Shown: positions 12,869 to 24,070, numbered from the stretch's first letter. The stretch: 64,000 bases of DNA from Cymbidium sinense (GCA_021442155.1 CM038214.1:53042514-53106513); one strand, 5' to 3'. The notes: a model not told the origin generated them from the letters alone. Made by a program: numbers and translations.

Positions 12869-13800
12869 GTGTTTAGAATAGCTAGTTCTTTTTCTTTCCC
12901 TTTCTTTTGTAAAAGTAAGAAGAGATTTAAACTATTGAACAAAGAAACCAATGATAGATTGGGACAAGTCCTTAATAGAGTTGTTGGGTCCTCTAGCTAC
13001 ACAAAAGAGGAATTACTTAAGGTCATGAAGGGAAAAGTTTCTAAAGAACTTGAGAATGAAATTTTAGAAAAAATCAAGATTATAAAAATAAGGGAAAAGA
13101 ATAGGCAGTCTAAAAGATAAAAGATAACCTTATTGACCCATAACTATTATATTTGAATGGTATCACCATCCAGGAAGATCTTTGACTTGGCATAGAATTG
13201 ATCCAGCAAATTCAGGGAGAGATAGGTACATTCCTAAGAAGGAACTTAGGAAAATCTATATTCTTATAAGGAAACCTCCATTGGCCATAGCCAAAGCCAC
13301 AATCACTTCCTTTATCACCACCATTATAATTGAAAGAATCAATAGTTGCTAGGCCCCATAAAGAAAGTCCATCAAGAGCTTTTTCTAGGCTGGGGACATG
13401 CCATCATCTTCTAATGCTTTTAGAGGAAGAATGGATTTCTTTAATCCATGCCCTTATGGTAAAGAGATCTCATATTATTGGCTCTTTGGTTTCAGAGCAA
13501 CTCCTACTAAGGAAGAAAATCTTATTATTCTAGAAAGTCATAAAATAGAAGCATATGAAGTTAAACCTATTGATGTAGAAACTAATAAGCAGTTTGTTGT
13601 AGTCCTTGATTGTAATGGTGAACCTATTCATTTAACTAAAAAAATGGAGAACATTATGAAAGTGATGAAGAAAAAGAAAGATTGAAGGAATATCAAGTGG
13701 TTTTTGACTTAGAACATGATGACCTCTTAGATGAGGATTCTAAGCTACTTGAAGCCCATGTCTTCATGGTAGATACAAAAGCATCTGAGAAAGCATAACA
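12869..13800 (+). pseudogene. coding-like block upstream of gag, unrecognised
   Basis: Three stretches in different frames look like decayed protein sequence rather than random AT-rich DNA. 12869-13120 is Lys/Glu-rich (83 codons). 13398-13685 contains NPCPYGKEISYYWLFGF and VVVLDCNGEPIHLTKKME. 13690-13797 is an acidic segment with EHDDLLDEDSKLLEAH, reached by a frameshift. I do not recognise the family. Its place between the LTR-like arm and gag matches where Ogre/Tat elements carry an additional ORF1, but no motif was matched. A gag N-terminal extension is an alternative. Confidence 0.4.
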
Positions 13801-14132
13801 GAAAACTTAAGATATCAGAAAGTGGTCTTGCACCTGATTCAACCTAATAATTAATCCTTCAAGTGCAAAAGAAGAATGATTAAATCTTGAGAAGAAAAAG
13901 AAAAATGAAAGTGATGGTGGCTACAATTCTATCACTCTAGAGCCAAATTCCTAACACTTTCCACCTTCATTTGCTAGAAGAACCAAAAAATTCTCACCTA
14001 ACGAGTAATAAAAAACCTAGTTTAGGGGATCATCATTACTAACATAAAATGCTAGAAGATGTATTTCTCAAAGCTGACTTAAAATGTTTGGTTGAACAAC
14101 AAGTGAATGAGGTGTTGGAACAGTCGTGAGGT

Positions 14133-14590
14133 ATGATATTAATTTCAATAGGTAGACCTAATGTTGAGAAATATAATTTTACACATTATCCTAAGAGATT
14201 TGTAGCCCTTATTTTAAAGGTATCTGATGGAGCGGGCAATCCTAAACAATATTTAGTTCACTTCCTGGCAAGTTATTATAATGATAGAGGGAGTGATGCT
14301 TTACTATTTAGATAGTTTTTTAGTAGTCTAATTGGATTTCTATTAATAGGTACATAAAACTACCAAACTCTTTAGTTCACACATTTACTAAACTTGAAAA
14401 TTTATTTGTAAAGTAATTTACCGATACCCAACATAATGTCACAATAGGTGACTTGGCCATTGAAAAATAAAAACCCAATTAATCTATTTTGGATTATATT
14501 CTAAGATGGAGGATTCTTAGTGTTAAGTTTGAACCTCGTTATAAGAATAGCATGCTATGGAGATCTTTCTCAGTAAATATCCATCATCCT
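14133..14590 (+). pseudogene. gag (Retrotrans_gag-like) of gypsy internal region 1, broken
   Basis: The capsid region of Ty3/gypsy Gag is recognisable: DGAGNPKQYLVHFLASYYND then SDALLFR, matching the family pattern G-x-G-x-P-x-x-H-x-x-x-F...A-L-x-x-x-F. After an in-frame stop (14312-14314) and a frameshift comes RYIKLPNSLVHTFTKLENLF (family: W-Y-x-x-L-P...S-F-x-x-L...F), then NVTIGDLAIEK and SILDYILRWRILSVKFEP, the conserved R-W-R-x-L-S-x-x segment. Several stops interrupt it. It would have formed the virus-like particle core. 14600-15790 downstream is the decayed Gag C-terminus and linker, with one conserved-looking segment (KIIEDYLTIKDWLEM, about 15020). Confidence 0.85.
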
Positions 14591-15799
14591 ATTGCCTTTT
14601 TTTGTTGAAAGGCTTTACTATTAAGACCTTTGAGAAGCTATTAAGTAAAGCCTCCACTCTTAAGGACCATGCCCCTAGAATATCATTTTTAAAATACCTA
14701 TCTACCATAGAGTCTTTTTAACCTAAGAAAGTGCTAGGAATAGAGTAGACACTATCTTTATACTAGTTAAGGGAAAGGCTCTAAAGTCCAAGTAGAGCGA
14801 TCTCCACCTCAAAAGTCACAACAACAATAGTCAACACCACCTAAGAAATCCCTTACAAGCTCTTTCAATGAAAGAATAAATCAAACTTAATCTTTCAAAG
14901 AAGAGATTGTAAGGGTAAGTATTTTAAATTAAAAAGCTAGATTTCAAGCTTTTTTATCCAAAGAATCCATAAGAAGTAGGCAAGGTTAAAGATCTAAATT
15001 ATTCATCAAATGTTAGGTAAAATTATTGAAGATTACTTAACTATTAAAGATTGGCTTGAAATGAATTACAAGATAAGGATGGTGGTTATTCCTAAAGAAT
15101 ACATGGTGGACTCTGGGTAATGGTCCATTTAGCTGATTACATGTGAATCTTCCACCTCTTCTTTAGAAGATACTTCTCTTTTTATCTCACTCTTCTAAAA
15201 GATCATTGATGAGAGAATTTAAAAATTCTATGCAAGATTATTTGAAGTCCCAGAAGATGATCATCTTGGTTAGCCTTTACATGAACCCCATTCAACACAA
15301 TCAGATAATCAAAACTATGAAGAGAGTGTTGTAAAATAAGGACAAAAAGGCTATCCCTTACATCCCTTTATTCTTATGTACATATTTTAAAGTTTGAATA
15401 AAAAACCTATTGACAAAGGAATTTCTTTTATTTTTGTTATCTCTAATGGTTAAAATATGAACAAATTTGAAAATAAAGAAACTTAAGTAAATTATCTTCA
15501 TAGTGAATGCAACTTATTTAATGAATCAGGATCAGAAATGGAAGCTTTTAATGAAGATTCGTATAGAAATAGAGTCTCAGATTCTAATCAATATTTAAGA
15601 AAATGCATTAGTAACAATGAGGGATAGGTTGATATGGCCCTTATTTTTAATTTAAGAGATATTATTGAAGTTAATTTTCATAGTGGGATAGTCCTATCAC
15701 GCTGCTTATTTTCCTCCAAGGACAAAGGCAAACAAATTATTAATCAATGTATTGATCCTTTACAAAATGATCCAATAGTTGAAGCAACTACTCCAAAAG

Positions 15800-16394
15800 T
15801 CAACTAAAGTGTGTTTTCCCATCTTAGAAAGTTGCCTACTTGGTTAATCATTTATGATACCCTTATTTTATCTAAGAAAATGAGGGAATCATTAATCAAG
15901 GCATTACTTGACCTAGAGTTATGTCTACTACAACTAACATCAATCTCTTTTAATGAAATTATTATTTTAGAGAAATCACTGAAGTAATTATTTCTAATTA
16001 AGATTTTTTTAGAACTACTAATCATAATCAACTCCTCTATATTTTAGTTAAAGTGAAAAACTACAAATTATCTAGAGTCCTTGTCAATCCAAGTAGTTTA
16101 ATCAACATTATGAATTTTAAAACATTATCATTTTTGGATATATGAAGGCTTAGTTCTAATAGGATGTTATTATGGGGGTTTAATGAAACAAAAGGAAAGG
16201 CTTTGAGTTCAATTACTCTATTATTTGAAAAATATGTTTTGAAAATTGAAGTGAAATTTCATATTATCAATTTAGAGACACCTTTTAATGTTCTTTTTGG
16301 TAGACCTTGGATATATGAATATAAACTAGTTCTTTTATCACTACATAAATGTATTAGATATTCAAGCCAAAGAGTAAAATATATTAATAAATAA
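15800..16394 (+). pseudogene. retropepsin-type aspartic protease region, broken
   Basis: Begins with VFSHLRKLPTWLIIYDTLIL and MRESLIKALLDLE, the hallmark segment just before the protease in this gypsy branch. The active-site segment reads VLVNPSSLINIM near 16080, where the family has V-D-P/G-G/S-S: the catalytic Asp is Asn. The flap and C-terminal part is well preserved at 16164-16394: FHIINLETPFNVLFGRPWIY corresponds to the strongly conserved F-x-V-x-x-x-x-x-x-Y/F-N-x-L-L-G-R-P-W. The loss of the catalytic Asp plus stops between blocks means it is inactive. Confidence 0.85.
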
Positions 16395-16529
16395 AATATA
16401 CTATCATTATCTATTCATGAAATCAAGCTCTACGAGGATGCTGCTTATTATATGCGTAAAAACTAAATGACTAACTCTATGAGATCTAACATTATTATCT
16501 TTCTTGGTTAGCTAGTACTATACTAATAA

Positions 16530-17180
16530 AAAAAGAAAGATTGGTCAAATATAAATATGCATTGATTATAGAGACTTAAATAATGTTTATCCCAGAGATA
16601 AGTTCCCTCTATTGATATCAAAACTTATGGTGGGTATAGCCTTATTTCATAAAATTTTCTTATTTATTGATGTGTTATCTTGATACAACCTAATAAAATG
16701 GTCCCCAAAAATTAGTAACATACAACATTTAGAACCCAAATTGGGATATCCTATTACATGGTCGTGCCATTTAGCCTAAAAAATGTCAAGGCTACTTATC
16801 AAAGAGCAATGACTAGGATTATGAATGATTTAATTCATAATCAAATTGAGTTCTACATTGATGATCTACTCATAAAAAGTAAATAAAGAGAGTCATCTCT
16901 ATGATCTTAGGATTGCTTTCAAATGGTTGTGTCGTTATAGCCTAAAAATAAAATTTTGAAGTGTGTCATTTTGGTAACATCAAGTAAATTTTTAGGATTT
17001 ATATTGAGACACCGTGGAATAGAAATTGATCTTAATAAAATTAAAGCCATTATAAAATTTCTACCACCTTGAAGTCTTACATAATTAAGATCACTTTAGA
17101 GTAATCATCTATATCTAAGAAGATTCATATTGAATCTATCTATAAGATGACAACCATTTGCAGCATTGATAAAGAGGGAT
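16530..17180 (+). pseudogene. Ty3/gypsy reverse transcriptase, broken
   Basis: RVT_1 blocks are visible in order. ICIDYRDLNNVYPRDKFPL is the fingers block. FIDVLS*YNLIKWSP corresponds to the F-x-D-x-x-S/A-G-Y-x-Q-I motif A, with a stop where Gly should be. After a one-base frameshift, VVPFSLKNVKATYQRAM matches P-F-G-L-x-N-A-x-A-T-F/Y-Q. FYIDDLLIKSK is the catalytic Y-x-D-D block with both Asp retained (about 16852-16884). FLGFILRHRGIEIDLNKIKA is the thumb (about 16990). Both frame disruption and in-frame stops are present. Confidence 0.92.
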
Positions 17181-17184
17181 ATTA

Positions 17185-17620
17185 AATTTATTTGTTATGA
17201 AAAATGTCAAAATACATTTCTAAGTTTAAAATAATATTTTGTAAATCCTTTTATTTTTTTTATGCCCTAACTCTGGGGAAGCCATTGAATTTTTTCACTG
17301 CATCTTTAGACGAATCCTTCAAGGCCATACTGGTTCAAATTAATGAAGAGAGCAAAGAAAACATCCTTTATTATCTAAGCCAAAGACTCATCTTAGAAAA
17401 AATGAATTATTTGCCTAAAAACTGGGGCATTATATGCTTTCGCATTAAGCATATTTAATTTCAAGAAAAAATCTTTTGCAATATCTCATGACCTGCCTAA
17501 CATTATCAAGATGTTTGGAATGTTGATCAATGATCTTATTATAATTTAAAATTACATTTACCCTCTTCATGCTTTTAAAGGTCAGGTTGTAGCCGATTTC
17601 TTAGTGGAACACTTACTCCG
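17185..17620 (+). pseudogene. gypsy RNase H region, broken and truncated
   Basis: The RT-RNase H connection and RNase H are recognisable: GKPLNFFTASLDESFKAILV and SKENILYYLSQRLILEKMNY correspond to the family's G-K-P-L-x-L-Y-x-A-x-x-x-x-x-x-x-A-x-L and Y-Y-L-S-R-x-L-x-x-x-E-x-x-Y. After decayed sequence, KGQVVADFLVEH lies at 17577-17612, a very characteristic linker in Tat-lineage gypsy polyproteins. Homology stops immediately after it, where arm 3 sequence begins. The second (archaeal-type) RNase H and integrase expected downstream are absent. Confidence 0.88.
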
Positions 17621-19040
17621 CATTTCAACTTCGTATGAGGTGAGAATGGTGATGGAAAGGTCTCTTGCACTTGGGAAATGCTTTATGTCTCTATTGCCTC
17701 TTGGCCATGCAATTTTAGCTTGTATTTCTCCTCCCCTTGGTCAGTTGAGCTAATTGCAACTCTTGGGAGTTAGTTTCCATGCTTCTAAGCCATCTTACAC
17801 CTATCTAGGATGAAGAGGTGGAGAGGGAATTGAGTTATGTAAATGGAATTTATCTTTTCATCTCTTAGACTTACCATGGCATTCCTTGCTTTGGATTTAT
17901 GTAAAGGATTTTTAAGTGACTTAATTTGGGCTGAGAACCATCATTAATTAAGTCTAGTAATGTTTTACTAACATCCTAAGTGAATTAGTAGAAGATGGGA
18001 TTGAAATCATTTTGGATTAATCGACTTAACTATTCCTTACATTAGTTTAAGTTAGGTCGACCCCAATTAATAGATTAACCTTGGTTTAATGCTTAATATA
18101 TGTCCATTTAAGCATTAATAAACCTTTTACAAAAAAGGTTTCAAAGACTTTAAGAGTTTTAGAGTTTTTGTTTTAAGTTTAGCCCATTTAAGGTAATTGA
18201 GTTTAGGTTATTTTAAATTAAGCCAAATCATTTATTTGGCTTATTCCTAATGTATTTAAGTTTCCATTGGGTTAATCCAACTAATTTGAAAAGCATTGGA
18301 TCAAACAATCCCAATTTTATTTCATTTGGAACCCATTTGACCCAAATTGGGTTCATTTGGGTCAAATGACTAAATTGGTCAATGTAGACCCAATAATAGG
18401 TTGGTTTATGGTCAACATTCATATTTAAATGAATTTGGATATTTAATTTGAGTTTATTTAAATTTAATTTGGGTTTAAGTCCAATTAGACCCATTTAGGT
18501 CTTTTTAGGTTAAATAACTTAATTAGTCTAATCAAGATCACATTGGACTTACAGTCTTTCAAATTCATGTTTAAGTATGCTCACATTATCATTCCAACCA
18601 TTTGGAATAATTTTATTTGGTCAAATTTTGGTGGGTTGACATTTGACTTTATGGGACCCGCATAGGTTTGATTCATTTAACTTTATGTTATGATTTTATG
18701 TTTCTGATTTCATTTGATTTGGATTTGTCTTGGATTTAAATTTAATTTCTTTAGGTTTATGTGGTAATAAGCTTAATTAAGGTAATTAGGTTTAGTTCCT
18801 TAATTAAATCCTAACCTTGGCTTAATTAATTTTACATTTAGGGTGGTGTATGTTTAGGTTGAAGATTTAGATTGAATCTAACTAAACCCATTAAGTTAGA
18901 TTAATCCAAGGAAAAGTGCACTAGATCACTGAGTGTGATGACCTAGGTACTTAGTTAAAAGTCCTCTAATTTAGGATTAGGAGTCTTAATGAATGCCTTT
19001 GGGAGAAATGTTAACCTCATCCAAAAATGAGGTCAATAAG
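17620..19040 (-). repeat. LTR-like arm 3 (minus, truncated)
   Basis: Only the proximal 1.4 kb of an arm, in minus orientation. GGTGGGTTGACATTTGACTT (about 18629), GGGACCCGCATAGG and TTTCATTTGATTTGGATTTG are the inverse of 5560-5760 in arm 2 (GGTCCCACCAAACCAAATGTCAA region). It ends at a hairpin plus GTCAATA, equivalent to GTCAACA at the end of arm 1. The distal part, including the TATA-like block, is missing, apparently replaced by the end of the gypsy pol region. The minus-strand open frame at 18228-18494 is compositional. Confidence 0.55.
19014..19033. repeat. proximal hairpin of arm 3
   Basis: CCTCAT, loop CCAAAA, ATGAGG: a 6-bp stem homologous to the hairpins of arms 1 and 6. Relative to arm 1, a C-G pair has become T-A on both sides, so pairing is preserved. 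Confidence 0.6.
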
Positions 19041-19089
19041 GTGCTGAAAATTTTACATCCTTCTATTCTAAACTTTTTTAAACTCTTTG

Positions 19090-19770
19090 GTGTACATAGA
19101 TTGATTTAAGAATGCACCTTTTGTTTCCTTTGCTTAACATTGAATCTCAATAAGTGACCAAACTCGCTCATCATGCTCATGTCAAAATTTTTTCCAGTTA
19201 GTATAGAAAAATTTCAAACATCAAAGAATTAATAGATCAAAATAATATATTATTTACATAAATCTATATAATAAGAATATCATATAGATCTTCCAACAAA
19301 ATAATTTTCTAATAAAAATTAACTAATCCCTTATTTCAAATCATACAAGGATTATTTTTAGTTGACAAACATAATCACGGTATAATGAACTTTCAAATCA
19401 AGATGGTTATTTAACAAACACATCTTCTTTTATTACACAATTCAAAAAATCACTTTTAATCATCAAAGTAAAAAATGTTAAAGCCTTTAACATAAGAAAA
19501 TGCAAGCAATAATCAAATGTTTCCAAATGAGCAATTGGTGTAAAAGTTTCTTCAAAATTATTGTCTTTTATTTAATTAAATTCTTTAGCTATAAGCCTTT
19601 CATTATTCCTAACAACAACTCCCATGTAATTTAATTTATTCTTGAATTACCTACTTAGTTCTAATCAAATTTTGTGATGATGGTCTAAATACTAACTTAT
19701 TCATAAACATCTTTTTTTAGCAAATTGATTCAATTGTTCTTACATTGCCTCAACCTAGAATTCATCACAT
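19090..19770 (-). pseudogene. Ty1/copia reverse transcriptase (RVT_2), broken
   Basis: On the minus strand the copia RT blocks read NFEETFTPIAHLETFDYCLH (family: D-F/Y-E/D-E-T-F-A-P-V-A-R-L-x-x-x-R), then MIKSDFLNCVIKEDVFVK (family: D-V-K-S/T-A-F-L-N-G-x-L-x-E-E-V-Y-V-x-Q-P). A segment with IYVNNILF stands where the catalytic Y-V-D-D is expected, and FDMSMMSEFGHLLRFNVKQ (about 19150-19188) matches F-x-M-x-x-x-G-x-x-x-x-F-L-G. Both catalytic Asp residues of YVDD are Asn. Stops interrupt the frame. Confidence 0.88.
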
Positions 19771-19929
19771 AATGCTTCTACTATATTGTGGATTCAATCA
19801 TGGATATGAAGTCTATATTACTAACTTCTAAGACTATTTCATGTTCTAACACCCTTTGAAATATTTTTACAATTTAAAGAAAATTTATTGATAAAAAAGT
19901 TACATTAAAAGCCCCATCATAAAGCTAGC

Positions 19930-20345
19930 TAATCACCTTGCCGGGATTGGTGCCTCTATGAAAATCACATCAATCTCTTTTTTATTCTATCTAGCCTTAA
20001 ACCCCTTATCTTAGGAGACATGTTCAATTTACCAATCATCAAGGAAAAACATTGTAAGTTGTAAATCTCACTGATTAATAAAATATTTGCTTTCTCATGA
20101 AATAAAATGCTAAGCAAATTATATTTTAGACCTTCAACAAGAAATGCCTTTTCCATATACAGAGAATTTTTACATCAATGGTAGCTAGCCCAAGTACTTT
20201 GTAAGTTTTATTTTCTCAAAGGTGATTCTCCTTTGCTCTTGTACCAATGAAATAAATTTGCCTTTGTCTTTTATCATATGTCTTAAGCACCAACTACCTA
20301 AGTACAGCATGCCTCCACCGATCCATAAGTGAAGGCATATCTACA
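19930..20345 (-). pseudogene. Ty1/copia protease and GAG-pre-integrase segment, broken
   Basis: Minus-strand GSWCLRHMIKDKGKFISL corresponds to the copia protease block D-S-G-C/A-S-x-H-M-T-x-x-K-x-x-F, with the active-site Asp region degraded. It is followed after a stop by KAFLVEGLKYNLLSI at 20156 downwards, matching the strongly conserved V-x-Y/F-V-x-x-L-x-x-N-L-L-S-I pre-integrase segment. The open frame from 20156 to 19965 covers only this piece. The integrase core should follow and does not. Confidence 0.85.
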
Positions 20346-20439
20346 ATATAGATTTAGATTAGATTTTTGGAAACATATACTTTATTGGGTTCCATACATC
20401 TAAAAATAAGTGAGCTATGAGAAATGGTATATGTTTTCA

Positions 20440-20870
20440 TAATCTATGTATATGTTGGGTTTGTATGTGAATGATGTATACATATATTAGCTATGTGTCT
20501 AAACATTCCACAAGGAAAACAGTGAACAATATGGAAGGAAAATAAGATCTCATTATCTTTAAATTTCTTTTTTGTATGGGTGTGTTCTTTCCATAATTAT
20601 CAACTTCTTTTTTCAAATGTTCATTAACACATTCAAGAAATCCAATCTTTTTAGATAAGTCATGTCCTTTATGTCTATTAAAATTTCTAACTTTTTGTAA
20701 TCATTTTTTTTATTTTTCATGTTAATTCAAAAATGTGCTATAACTCATTTTCAAAGACAAAAAACTTTTTCTTCAGAGAAAAATATTTTTTGATATTCTG
20801 ACTTTCTCTTCAAAGGCACTCTAACATATTAAACAAGTATTGTTTATATCTATTGGAAGACTTAAATAGC
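20440..20870 (-). pseudogene. Ty1/copia gag C-terminus with intact CCHC zinc knuckle
   Basis: CFPCGMFRHIANIC on the minus strand (centred on about 20500) has the exact C-x2-C-x4-H-x4-C spacing of a retroviral-type nucleocapsid knuckle. The usual Gly before His is Arg. Upstream (20560-20870) is Lys/Asn-rich, consistent with the basic Gag region, but too decayed to align. 20346-20439 is spacer. Confidence 0.75.
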
Positions 20871-20929
20871 CTTCATGTTTAGGATGGACCCCTAGAATTT
20901 GAAGAGGAACTTAAATCCATAATTCACAA

Positions 20930-21620
20930 ATTAAGAAAAATAAGTTTACCATTGAAATTAACCTATAACTAACATCAATAAGCTCATGCTTTAGTAAGTC
21001 AGACATTAATGAGTTAATGAAGCTATTCTTAGAGTTTAAGAACTATTTTACCAAGAACCAAGATGAAGTGTTTCCTTTGTCTTTAGAAGTAAAGGTTTAT
21101 AAGTTCAAGATTAAGCTTGATTCCATTTTAATAAACTAAATCCCTTGATGTATGCGGTCAAACATCAAAGAAAAAGTATGATGTTGTTAAATTAAAAGTT
21201 GGTCGATGGTGGCTTTACATGGGAAGAAGATATTCTTCTTGGTTAGTTAACATTGTCACTGCAAATAGACTATATAATAAAAAAAATAAAAGAAAAGGGC
21301 CAAATTTGCATGTGTCAAATCTTGAGACTTAAACAAGGCTTTATCTTGAAGATAGGTTTCTATTACCCATACTTGACTTCAGAAATGATAAAGCTTATAT
21401 ATATAAGATTATCCCCATTCAGGGATGTCTTATCTGAATATAATCAAATCAAGACAACTCTTAAAAGTAAAAAAAGCACATGACATTTAGAATCCCTACT
21501 AAGATATTATGTTGCACAATCATATTGGTTAGTCTTAAAGTGTTAGGATAATTTACCAAAAGGTCATGATCAAGATTTATGATAACCTCACTCTTAATCG
21601 TGAAGTATTATATTAAAAAT
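20930..21620 (+). pseudogene. Ty3/gypsy RT N-terminal fragment
   Basis: SDINELMKLFLEFKNYFTKN followed by LSLEVKVYKFKIKLD is the region just before gypsy RT (family: L-L-x-E-Y-x-D-x-F...L-x-x-x-x-x-H-x-x-x-x-x). After degraded sequence, 21253-21483 gives KKIKEKGQICMCQ and FRDVLSEYNQIKTT, matching K-K-x-N-G-x-x-R-x-C-x-D and F-x-D-x-x-S-G-Y-N-Q-I. An adjacent frame carries TFRIPTKILC (family: T-A-F-R-T-P-x-G-x-x-x-Y). It ends before the Y-x-D-D block. It may be the remainder of a third gypsy body, or a displaced part of one of the others. Confidence 0.8.
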
Positions 21621-22439
21621 CTTTCCAAAAAAAGAAGAGAAAAAAAAGAAAATTTAATACTACTTGAAAATGATCATATCACTATATGTGGATCCCTGAA
21701 ATATACCTTTAAGGTAATTTCAAAGAACTTCTAGTAGAATTTAGAAGGATTAAAGGTAAACAAAAAAAATTAATTAGTTAAATCTATCTAGATGAAATCT
21801 TTAAAGAATGATAATCTAAATTTAGAAAGTTTATCCTAAAATTATCACGAGAATCCTGATATCTCAAATAAATCAAATTCAACCCTCTAAATTTCTTTTT
21901 TGACTAGGGATAATCAGAACAAAAAATGATATCAAAATACCTTTGAAGAGTCTAAGAGCTTACTTATCTTGACTCTCATTCATTCTTAAAAACTATATCA
22001 ATTATAGCTTTAAAATAATCTCTTGATCTTTATTGAACTCAAATAAATAAATAAATAAGAAGAGAAGGCCTTATAAGCTATAGATTCATATCAATAAAAA
22101 ATGGATTGCATATCAATTGTAGCTTGATTAGCTCAAGTTACCACTCATATAAGCATCATTCAAAAAATCCATCATTTGAGGAACACTGTTTGACTTTGGT
22201 TATTATTTTTTAAGAACTAGAAAGTTGCATGGAAGCTCAAAAAAGTAAATTCCTTAGGTTGATACCATATGATGTTTTTCTTAAAGTGGGTTAGACATCT
22301 GATATAGTTGTATACCAAAATGTGTCCAAATGTTTCTTCAAAAAAAAAAATTCTTCAACTCTTTGAAATTTTCTTTCCCAAACTTTTCTTGTGTAAGAAG
22401 CATTAGTGAAACTATGAAATGGAACCAAATCATTCCAAC
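21621..22439. other. no recognisable feature
   Basis: AT-rich sequence with A-rich runs (about 21620-21660 and 22330). No protein motif, RNA gene or clear repeat was found on either strand. Probably decayed retroelement sequence. Confidence 0.5.
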
Positions 22440-24060
22440 ACCTCTCGCTAGTTAGACTAATCAGGTTAGGATTAAGTTCATGTGTCTACTACTTATTAGT
22501 CAAAAACTTGGGGATTAGGAATTAAGTCACTAAAGACCCCTTTTTCCTCACTCATGTCATCTATAGGTTAGGAGCAAGCCCTTCATGCCCTCCATGGTAC
22601 CCTTTTGTTATACTTTTTAGAGTTTGGAGAAAGCTTTTGTGTACCATTGACATAGGTTTGGAGCAAGCCTTTCATGGCACCATTCTTACTATTCATAGGA
22701 TAGGATTAAGTCACTAAGACCCATTTCTTGTGAATTATACTATTTAGGTTAGCATTATTTCATCAAGGCTCTTATCATGTTAGTCATAATTGAGGTTAGG
22801 AATAAGTCCTCAAAACCCCTTTCCTTTCTTTTAACTATTTAAGTTGGATTAAGCCATTAAAGGCCCATCTTAATAGTTAACAAAAGAGGAGTAAGTCCCT
22901 TAGTAGGCATCTTTTAAATGGCAAGGATTTGGATTAAGTCATCACAACCTCTTTCCTACTAGTCAAAATTTGAGGTTTAGGATTAAGTCATCAAGACCTC
23001 TTTCCTCAACCTAAGTTATTTAAGTTGGATTAAGCCATTAATGGCCCCATCTTAATAGCAAATTAGAAAGAAGTAAGCTTCTAAATAGGCATTCTTTTTG
23101 AAAGATAAGGATTGGATTAAGTCACCAAGACCCTTACTTGTCAAATAGTCTACGTGGTTAGGATTAAGTCCTCAAGATTCCTTTCTACTAGTCTAAAATT
23201 TGAGGTTTATGATTAATTCATTAAGGCCCCTTTCCCTTATTATGGCTATTCAAGAAAGAATTAAGTCATTGAAGGCCCTTTCTAAATAGCTAATTAGAAA
23301 GAAGTAATTCTCACAGCAAGCATTTTTTTATAAAACATAAGGATAGGATTAAGTCACCAAGACCCCTTCTTGTCAAATAGACTATATGGATAGGATTAAG
23401 TCTCCAAGGCCATTTTTCTACTTGTCAAAAATTTGAGGTTTAGGACTAAGTCATTAAAGGCCCTATTTCATCATTGTAGCTATTTAATAAGGAATTAAGC
23501 CATGGAAGGCCCCTTCTTAATAGCTAATCTTATTAGTAAGTCCCTTAGCAGAATCCTAGTAAGAAATTTTTTATAAGATTAAGTCATTATGTCCCCTTTC
23601 CTTTTTTAAGCTATTTAGATTGGAATTAAGCCATTGACAACCCCTTCCTATTAGCTAAATTTTATTAGATTAGGATTCAAGTCCTTACGACTCCTTCTCT
23701 AACTCAAAATAAAAGATATTAAGAAGTGGAAATAAGTCATTGAAGGCCCATTCCTATGAACTATTTAGGTTAGGAACTAAGTCCATGTGACCCCTACCTA
23801 TTAGTCAAAATATTAAGAATTAGGAATTAAGCTATTAAAAGCCCCTCTATCTTAGCTCAGCTATTTACATTAGAATTAAGTTTTTAAAGACTTCTTTCTA
23901 ATAGTTAGCCATATAAGAGTAAATCTCCTAGTGGTATCTTTTCTAATTAAAATTTACATAGTTTGGTTGGGAGTAAGTCTCAATGTTGGCATGCTCTCCA
24001 ACTATTATCTCTAGATAAGAGTAAGTATCTAGAGTGACATCCTTTATAGAAAAATTTCAC
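22440..24060 (+). repeat. degenerate tandem array built on TTAGGATTAAGTCA-type units
   Basis: More than twenty variants of (T)TAGGATTAAGTC(A/C)(T/C)(C/T)AAGRCCCCTTTC are spaced about 45 to 60 bp apart, for example near 22690, 22980, 23110, 23160, 23345, 23392, 23438 and 23665. They alternate with GAATTAAGCCATTRAAGGCCC and AGTAAGTCYCTTAGTAGGCAT variants, giving a higher-order repeat of about 180 to 235 bp (AAGGAT-GGATTAAGTCAC at 22924, 23107 and 23340). It has no coding content. It abuts arm 4 and is unlike any other part of the window. Confidence 0.8.
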
Positions 24061-24070
24061 TATTGAGTTT

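Larger units (their letters stand above)
12071..17620 (+). mobile_element. degenerate Ty3/gypsy internal region 1 (gag-PR-RT-RNase H)
   Basis: Remnant of a Ty3/gypsy retrotransposon body in the usual order gag (14133), protease (15800), RT (16530) and RNase H (17180), ending abruptly at a KGQVVADFLVEH motif at 17612 where arm 3 begins. No integrase is present. Stops and frameshifts in every domain make it non-functional. The very long flanking arms and an unexplained coding-like block upstream of gag fit the Tat/Ogre branch; that placement is inference. 12071-12868 holds no recognisable gene. Confidence 0.85.
19090..20870 (-). mobile_element. Ty1/copia relic (gag zinc knuckle, protease, pre-integrase, RT)
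   Basis: Reading the minus strand from 20870 to 19090 gives copia domains in the correct order: gag with zinc knuckle, protease, GAG-pre-integrase, then RVT_2. Integrase is missing between about 19930 and 19770, so the element carries an internal deletion. It lies between arm 3 and a gypsy RT fragment. No LTRs were found. 19041-19089 is a short transition with nothing recognisable. Confidence 0.85.

Noticed and set aside
13330..13533. 67-codon open frame overlapping the upstream block
   Set aside because: It is the alternative frame of the better-supported segment at 13398-13685.
22440..24060. Possible CRISPR-like array
   Set aside because: Repeats are degenerate, spacers are not unique and the context is a plant transposon nest. 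It is a tandem DNA repeat.
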